From NCBI GenBank assembly GCA_944989445.1, contig CALYLW010000168.1, positions 496,001 to 560,000 of the forward strand: 64,000 nucleotides of DNA. The letters run 5' to 3'. The stretch is from Ampullaceana balthica (taxonomy: Eukaryota; Mollusca; Gastropoda; Lymnaeidae). How positions within the stretch are numbered: the first letter of the stretch is position 1; each line of letters begins with the position of its first letter. The position numbers were made by a program, and so were the translations under genes. Positions 56,864 to 64,000 of this stretch are shown piece after piece. The notes below the pieces were generated by a model. That model saw only the letters and a program-made list of their open reading frames with translations, made no database searches and was not told the DNA's origin.

Positions 56864-59800
56864 CTGGGGTACACAAATCAAAGAGGTCACACGACATGCA
56901 AAAATAAGACAAAAGCAATGAAGCCAACTCTGGCTAACGGAATTCTTTAAACACTTTAGGCAGAAATAAAAAGAAAAACAATCACATGTGCTTCATTCAG
57001 AAAATGTTGATTTTGTGGGACATTTGTTTAAAGCTGCATTCTCCATTCTTTGATAATTTGGTGATGTTGACAGGAAAAGGTGTTTTAAAATGGTTATAGA
57101 TATATCATATAAAAGCAACTGGTAATGGTAATCGACTATGTTTTAAGAGAATTTAATATTACTTTCTGCTTGACCAGTGACAAATTTTAAAACTTTAATT
57201 CGTGCATTAGCAATGGATTAAAATATAAACATTCATTATTTCTTAGAGAAATCAAGTGTCTTTAAAAGTGAGTTGGAAAATATATATAAAGTGCCTCAGA
57301 ACTTCAAAACCTTTTTAAAATAAACAATAAAAATAAAAGCGCTAAGGGCTTGTGAACATCAAGTGCTACATGAGCTGCTAGATGGGACTTCTCAGGGGAG
57401 GCAATCAAACCAAACCAAGAGACCCAATGCTTTGAAAAACTGATGTTCACATAATAGCTATTTCTGTCCCAACATTGTACATACAATAGGGTCTGCAACA
57501 AAAGTTAAAGTACTGAAAGTTCCTCATCTAGAGCATGGATATAAGTTTATCTACCAGGCATATTCCTTTTATAGAAAGGGGAGATTAATGGGCCAGCTGC
57601 AGTTCAAGATTATTATGTTTTTTAAAAATGGTATTGAAAGTGTGCACAAGTTTTGAAAGCCTAAGTTAGTACATTTTTTTTACGCGCTAGGAACTAATAT
57701 AGTATTTGTGCTAGCAATTCATTAAGTTTTGTGTACTAGGAATTAATATTAGATTTATATGGTGTGCAGGATTTCAGCACATATTTAATTATGGCAAGCC
57801 AGTATTTCCTGTAAATCATATTTAAGCAAAAGAAGCCAGAAACTAAAAAAAAAGATGAACATTATTCAGCCATGGTCTTTTGTACCACACAGAAAATTTG
57901 GTAGAAGAAAAAAATTAAACTGAAAAAATATTAATGTGCACCTCCATAAAAAAAAATTCATTTAGTTGAAAAACACTCTGATAATTTCAGGCAGGTCAGG
58001 GCACTGCCTTACAGGTTTTGAAGTTTTATAGAATGTACTCATTAAAAAAATAAACTACAAAAGATGATTTACACATCCTCTCAGAATATAAGTTGTCTTG
58101 ATAACTACATTCATTTAAAAAAAATACAAACAAGATGTAAACAATATTATGTATATTGATAGTTTTAATGACTTTAATTCTTTGTTTACGTTCCTCACTC
58201 TGTTTAGTGGGAATGTTGAAGATAGTTTTAAGTGATATGCTATACGTCTGTCTGCAATAAAAAAGTTTAACTGTCAGATCAACTGGCTACTGTCTATATG
58301 TGAACACCAGAGTCTGATTTTTTTACACGTTCCTGTGACTTTCTATGTGGTTTCTAGATAAAAATGGATCATTGATTACAAACTGTCCGTTCTCTACCCC
58401 TACTTCTTTTCTGGCTCAGCCCTTACTTGTGATAGAAAATGATGGTCAACTATAAATACTTCTTTCACAGTTAAGTGCCTAGTTTCCAACAACAGCAGCC
58501 CAAATATCTTTTCACCCTGCCGTGACTGGAGCAATGCACCTTTGACAAAGCTAAGACCATGCTCTAGATTTGGAAGACTGAACTTTTGAATGCTCTTACT
58601 TTTGGCCCAATACTTTTCTTATTTTAATCAATGTCTGAATTTTTGTTCTCAGTAACAATGTGGTCACCTTTTGTTGTGAACAATTATGTAATAATTTTAT
58701 CTACATTTCTAAGATTGTAAGTAAAAGCACACACACACACACAAATTATTTAAAAAAAAGAAAAATCACCAAAACTAAAGAAAAATGACCATTAAATGAA
58801 AAAAAAATAATTTTCACCTAAGGATAGCAAAGTAATGGTTACCATAACAAGGGAGCAGCCAATGTTGTTAAATAATATAAGAAAAAAAAATTCAGGGTTC
58901 AAATCAAAGTAAGAGTATGTGAGACATTTTTGATTTGCATGTGAAAACCAATCAAACCTTACTTTTTCTTTATTTTAATTTCATCGATTGGAGGCGACAA
59001 AAATTGAGTTCATTTGTGCATAAATCCATTTAAAAAAAACAAAAAAACATGCACTATTTTAGTCATGAATTGAAGCACTGAAAACGTTTAGCATTCAACT
59101 TGGAATATGGGAAAGTGGCAAATTCAGATTTCAATATTTATTTAAGAAATTTAAATTGAGGTGCCAGTTACATAAATTATATACTGATGAAGGCATTAGC
59201 CGAAACGTATGCTTTTGTATTAGTTAATTAATAAAGCTTTCAATTATTGTTTTGATTACACAATTGGTTTGTGTATTTTGTATTTTACATATATTTTTTA
59301 AAAAAAAGTAAATTATCAATAGTGCACAATTTTGTTACGTTGGATTTTAAAAAAAGGTTAAAAAAAATAATGAAATTGGCCTGTAACCATTTAATTAGTT
59401 GGAGGAATTTTTTTTAAAGACCCTAAGACTTAATACTTCATACCTCTCCTTGCTGGTTTGAAAATGACATCAAACATTAGGTAGTTTTAAAAGGAGTTAC
59501 CAGTTATACAAAATTTCTTGATTAAACTAAAAATATGAAACTTTGAGAGAATAGTTTGTAAAATTGTCTTGTTCAAGCGAAATAAGCACGTTAAAATGAC
59601 ACAGGTTAAAAATGAGAGATTAAATTATGGAATGAAAAAATTAGGATTGCTAATGTACTACATATGCCAACTGCACATCTGGATAATGTCATATGGCCCA
59701 TCAAATTTGTCACTGCACATCAGCGCAAGGTCATACAGGCACTGTACATCAGGGTAATGTCATCACAGAACAATCAAAGGGAAACAGCAAAAGTGTTGTA

Positions 59801-60187
59801 ATGAATGATAAAAATATTCTCCATTCCAGTATTGTCCTACCAAAATTCCTCTGCTGGTATTAATGCATCATTAAAGGCCATAGAGCATATTTGTAAAAGA
59901 AGCTATTTCAATTGTTTCTATCAATATTTTGTATTTAAATATTTCATCCCCTCAAGCAAGTACAATGCATTGTAGATCTCCTGAATGTATAAAAAAGTGA
60001 GGCTTAACTGTTTACATTTTACTATATTAAAGGGAATCAAATTTGTGGAACATTTTATCTGTTTGACAGTGTGCAGTGGGGACCTCCTTTATTCTCCTTT
60101 ATTGCAAAGGATGGAATTTATCATACTATTTATATGCAGATATATGTAGACTCCTAATGTCCTTGAACTTTGAGATGTGACACTTAC
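56864..60187. other. MAP3K7 intron
   Basis: AT-rich intron with no further exon recognised. A CA microsatellite lies at about 58728-58743. A hammerhead-like motif CTGATGAAGGC...GCCGAAACG lies at 59188-59211. Confidence 0.6.
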
Positions 60188-60277
60188 CCTGGGGAGTCTG
60201 TGCATAGATAGGGCTAGCTGTTCCTAGGATGTAAGCAGGAGTGGTGCCTTGTGACCCTGACCTTCGATGACCTGCCA
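60188..60277 (-). CDS. MAP3K7: MAP3K7 (TAK1) exon
   Basis: 90 nt, phase 1-1. Acceptor TTAATGTCAG, donor CAGG|GTAAGT. Encodes AGHRRSGSQGTTPAYILGTA then SPIYAQTPQ. GHRRSGS resembles the human GHRKTAS site and also the start of exon 50454-50735, suggesting exon duplication in the linker. Confidence 0.88.
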
Positions 60278-60709
60278 CTGACATTAAGGGAAGACAATGG
60301 GAAAACCAAACATATCATACAACATTCACGCCAGAGAAAACTGCAAACAGTAACAAGCTGGCCCCAAATGACATCTTAAACAAACTGCAACTCAGACCCC
60401 AAATGAATATGGTTTACTAAAATAAATTAAAATATCGATAAGTATCTAGCCATAATATTGCCATGTCAATAAGAGAATCATGTCAGCTAGATGAAAATAC
60501 CCTTATACATGTAAATAGAAAAATGACTCTGATTAATTTATTAACCTTATATTTTCAAGTAATTACGTAAAAATGTTTTTTTACTGGGAAAAACTTACAG
60601 TACCATTATAATTATACAAATTAAATAAATAAATATTGACATTATAAGATAAGCATGTCTCTTTTGATGCTGCATGAAGGTTTCTATTTAACCTGATTAA
60701 ATCATTGTT

Positions 60710-60905
60710 TACACCATGATGAATATTTTTAAAGCCATATTCAGTATTCGGAACAGATATTCCCAAAGCAGATAAGTGCCTTATCATTATTTGCAACAAT
60801 TTCTCCTTAAGTAGATCAGTGCCATTTGAGTACTTGGAACAGTTATTCCCAAAGTAGATAAGTGCCTTAACAGTATTTGAAACTGCTACTCCCAAAGTGG
60901 GCAAG
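60710..60905. repeat. About 60-bp diverged repeat, three copies
   Basis: Copies contain ATTCCCAAAGTAGATAAGTG and CCTTAACAGTATTTG. The 109-codon minus-strand frame across it has no other support. Confidence 0.7.
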
Positions 60906-62080
60906 AACATTCAACATTTAGCCACAAGTTGGTCTTAACGTCTAATCGTAAGCTGCAAAACGCGGCAATGTTTTGACAAGAAGCAAGCCTAAAATTTGAG
61001 CCAAGATCAAGTCCTGAAGGCAGCAAGTTGAAACGGCTGACAGCTACAGGCTTATCTAATTACACCCAGGTTTATCTAAATGTAGCTAAGCACTAGTGAT
61101 GAGTACTCAATGAACAAGTATCATTAGTAAAGATTTAGGGGGTCAAAAATATGGCTAACAAAAAGTGGATGAGTATTTGAGTTCTTTAATTTGTTCTGTC
61201 TCTGATATCCATACCCCCTTCCAATTCCCCTATCACATTCAACACCCGGAGACAGCAGACGTAAAAAGTTAACTCCATATCTCAGATATAACTCTTTGAG
61301 CACCTTTAATAAATTAATGAAATCAACAAATGGTTAAGAAATAATTTAAAAAATACTCTCAAATCAAGCATGCATGGCAAGACACAAACGTTATTCAAAC
61401 CTTTTGTTCAAAATAAGCTTGTTTTAAATGTGCAAAGTAAAAAATATACATTAAAAAAAAGAAATAAGCAAGAAATTGAATTTTATGTAGTAAAACATCG
61501 TTTCATAAAAAAAATATAGACATTCCTAATTATACTCTGTAGAAACAGAGGATGGTTGTGTATCTCAGCATAATGATAAGGATCACAGTTTTAGCAAGGA
61601 AAAAAAAAGCTTTATAATATCATAACCAGGCTGTTGCCAAGGAATAGGAGAATCGAGAATTATGATAAAATACAGGATAAATATTTACTGAATATAATAG
61701 GAGATATATTCACTGAAAATGTTTAATGTATATTTATGTGCTGGAAGCTAGAGCAAGTCATGCAATAGTTTGGGAAGGAACACTAAAGAGCAAGTTGACA
61801 TAAATACTTTGGCAGTCATCCCACAGTTATAGGCATAATCAAAGAAAACTCCTCATTCTTTCTGTATCTTATTTGTAGCTTAGCAGTGAACTTGACATTA
61901 CAATACACAGGGGAGAGATGATCCAGTTGGAATAGAAATAAGAAGACATGTTACAGTGTGCCAAATGAAGAGTCGGTGATGAAAAGACCAAGCTTAACTT
62001 TTAACACAGAGAAATGCTGTTATCCTTTACAATATCGGGACTTGGAAGTTTTGAGACAACGTTGAGAGGTGTACACTAAC

Positions 62081-62273
62081 CTCTGTGAGGCGATGCCGTT
62101 ATCTGATGACCAGATAGATCCAGCTCATCTAGTTTGGTCATGTCTGCCGAAAACCTCTTGCCCGAGTCCACAGGAGTGGCTGACCTTGACCCCCTTGGGT
62201 CATTGAGACTTTCACGGCTGGCGGCGAGTGAGGGCGGGGCACTCATCTGACCTCGAGGTTTTTTACTATCATC
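62081..62273 (-). CDS. MAP3K7: MAP3K7 (TAK1) exon
   Basis: 193 nt, phase 0 in and phase 1 out. Acceptor ATTCTCTTCACAG, donor AGAG|GTTAGT. Encodes DDSKKPRGQMSAPPSLAASR, then ...SATPVDSGKRFSADMTKLDE. GKRFSADM aligns with human GKRMSADM, and SRESLNDPRG with the SRGSSVESLP region. Confidence 0.92.
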
Positions 62274-62591
62274 CTGTGAAGAGAATGAGAAAATATCAGT
62301 TACTTCAAAACTAATAGTCAAATAGCGAGACTCATCATGTCTAAAAAAATTAACTAATAGAATTCAAATTTATTTTGGTTCCGCTTCTAAAAATCTGATT
62401 GTCACAGACTGAAGGTTGCAACATTTTGAAGGCAGTGTGAAACCAAAACAGCTGATCTGGAGTTTAAATGATTTCCCTGTATGACAGTATTCATCTCTTT
62501 TTAAAAATAAGTTAATGTTTCCCCTCATGAACTGTGTGCACTGACAACATTTTAGTCAGAACAAGGGCAACTGAATTATTTATCTGGGCAC

Positions 62592-62770
62592 CAATTTTCC
62601 CTCTAAGGTTCGATGGTCCGTGTGCAAAGTAAGAAAACTTGTGTGCAGCGCTGCATAGCATACATTTTGTGTGCAATATTTTACAAAATTTGCTGCACAG
62701 TAATTCTAAACAGCTGCACAACGGCATTAGTCAGATATCTGCGCGGTAGCATAGCCTCAAGTGAACATTG
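62592..62770 (+). mobile_element. hAT-type MITE, family A copy 3 (179 bp)
   Basis: Starts CAATTTTCCCTCTAAGG and ends AAGTGAACATTG. Perfect 8-bp duplication CTGGGCAC (62584-62591 and 62771-62778). Interior TTTTACAAAATTTGCTGC and GATATCTGCGCGG match the copies at 364 and 18951. It lies about 100 bp from a MAP3K7 exon. Confidence 0.9.
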
Positions 62771-62868
62771 CTGGGCACCTGTTTACCAATCAATACACCT
62801 TAAAAACCAACCAACAACTTTTCCAGCTCCATTCGGCGGAGTATAAAAGATAAAAATAAATGACCCAC

Positions 62869-63002
62869 CTCCACAACTATAGGGTTGATGTTAGACGGCC
62901 GCGTGTCGTGGTAGCGAAGTGTGTTGGTGATGGTGCTGACCCGAGACTCTCCCGTCAGGCCTACCATTGGAGACGCCATCATGTAAGGCCTCTCAGACTC
63001 CA
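62869..63002 (-). CDS. MAP3K7: MAP3K7 (TAK1) exon
   Basis: 134 nt. Acceptor TCGTTCACCCAG, donor GGAG|GTGGGT. Starts with two bases completing ATG and ends in phase 0. Encodes ESERPYMMASPMVGLTGESR, followed by RYHDTRPSNINPIVVE. No strong human counterpart, so it is lineage-specific linker sequence identified by phase and splice sites. Confidence 0.85.
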
Positions 63003-63161
63003 CTGGGTGAACGAGACAAATATATCAGTTATTCATCTAGTCACACAGTTCTGTGTGTCAGACCAACATGGTCAGTCTGTATTATTGATGCCTAAGGAGT
63101 TAAACCTCACAAGTTAAAGAGTGAATTGTGTGCTAAAAAATCATTTATTGAACCAACTTAC

Positions 63162-63234
63162 TATCTTCATCATCATCATCATCTACGTCATAGTTCCTAG
63201 ATATAACTAATGGCTCATCACTTCCTGGGAAAAA
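63162..63234 (-). CDS. MAP3K7: MAP3K7 (TAK1) exon at the end of the kinase region
   Basis: Encodes FFPGSDEPLVISRNYD then an acidic DVDDDDDED run. FPGSDEPL matches human YFPGADEPL, immediately C-terminal to the kinase domain. I chose the acceptor CTCTTGGTAG (start 63234, phase 0) over the closer TTTTTCCCAG because it retains this conserved motif and has the better pyrimidine tract. Donor GATA|GTAAGT, phase 1. Kinase exons must lie right of the window. Confidence 0.9.
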
Positions 63235-63672
63235 CTACCAAGAGAAAGAAAAGAGAATTTTAAGAGTTTGAGATAATTTGCTCATTAAGTCCATACATAG
63301 CAGAAAGAGTAAAACTAGAAGACAAATAATAACAAGAAGATTCATAGGTTTTTAATATGGTGAACAGAAATATGAATAAAACCCAGTTATGTTATCTTCT
63401 GCTTTGGTCTTTAAAAAATAAAAATGAAAACCTAAAATTTGCTCACTGTCTAGTGCACTAACCTCAATGATAGATGTCAAGTAAACACAATACGACATTG
63501 ATTAAAAAAATAAATAATTATATTAAAATAGGAAATATCAAGTAATTTATACTGTGACTGTACTTCTAACTAGCCAACATAAGCACATACAGAAACATCC
63601 AAAAAGACAGTACGGCACTCATGAAAACAGCAAAAATAGAAAATGGCAAAAAACCTACAAATGACTTGAAAG

Positions 63673-64000
63673 TAGGGCTGCGGAAATAAACGATTAATTT
63701 CTCGATTAATGGTTAATTTTTTTTATTTTAATTGATAAAATTTCGATTAAAATTAAAGAAAATATTTATAATATTTTTAAAAAAATTTATTAATAAATAA
63801 TTTATAATTAATAATAATTTATATATTTTTTTACGTACAAACTTCTCCTGCGTAATATTATGATTTATTTTATTACTTTATGTGGACCGGCAGACGTCAA
63901 CTAAAACATGGCTGACAGCATCAGCGCAGTTAAATTTAAACATATAACTAGAAAGTTGAGCAAAAATTTTGTTTTTAAGCTAACTGCGGATGGCAAAGTC
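63673..64000 (+). mobile_element. 5' end of a hAT transposon, cut by the window edge
   Basis: Begins TAGGGCTGCGGAAATAAACG with repeated CGATTAAT, the same terminus as 43339-44098. An ORF starts at 63908 with MADSISAVKF and continues through FVFKLTADGKV, which looks like the first residues of a BED-type finger (F.....DGKV.C..C) and is open to the window end. Could be a more intact copy than any other here. Confidence 0.75.

Noticed and set aside
60581..60910. 109-codon minus-strand ORF in a MAP3K7 intron
   Set aside because: Built on a diverged tandem repeat. The phase-consistent TAK1 exon chain skips it.

Overview
This is animal nuclear DNA. Coding sequence is split into short exons with GT/AG junctions whose phases agree, introns are kilobases long, and most of the window is minisatellites and DNA transposons. 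The protein hits (TAK1/MAP3K7 C-terminus, NHS-type WAVE homology domain), the tRNA-derived SINEs and the repeat load suggest an invertebrate. A mollusc, probably a gastropod, is my best guess, but this is inference. All convincing host exons lie on the minus strand.

Layout. 1-6.2 kb: a cluster of unrelated minisatellites with one hAT MITE. 9.4-9.7 kb: first coding exon of an NHS-like gene, whose first intron probably holds that cluster. 11.5-19.2 kb: hAT elements, including a three-level nest (12675-17025). 19.4-20.9 kb: a 15-bp satellite with almost no indels. 21.3-23.1 kb: tRNA pseudogene, SINE and a LINE 3' end that shares its tail with the SINEs. 25.3-26.1 kb: a 47-bp array split by a small inverted-repeat retroelement with a hammerhead-like motif. 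26.6-31.8 kb: an unrecognised gene with two related exons and a terminal exon that may have a PD-(D/E)XK-like core. Its largest visible intron is a 2-kb minisatellite in which every unit carries a copy of the upstream 5' splice site. 32.2-40.3 kb: two copies of a BED-finger hAT transposon, the second broken by another hAT that itself holds a large inverted repeat and a membrane-protein-like ORF. 40.9-44.1 kb: second inverted-repeat retroelement, a 20-bp array and a hAT remnant. 45.6-63.2 kb: the last eleven coding exons of MAP3K7 (TAK1), with several dated hAT insertions in introns. 63.7 kb to the end: 5' end of another hAT transposon.

The eleven TAK1 exons join in phase into 415 codons plus a stop, covering everything after the kinase domain. 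The kinase exons lie beyond the right edge. At least seventeen hAT-type insertions can be bounded and twelve have perfect 8-bp target duplications, so this family has repeatedly reshaped the locus. Transposons also sit inside five of the tandem arrays. The observation most worth following is the splice-donor minisatellite at 29.3-31.3 kb.
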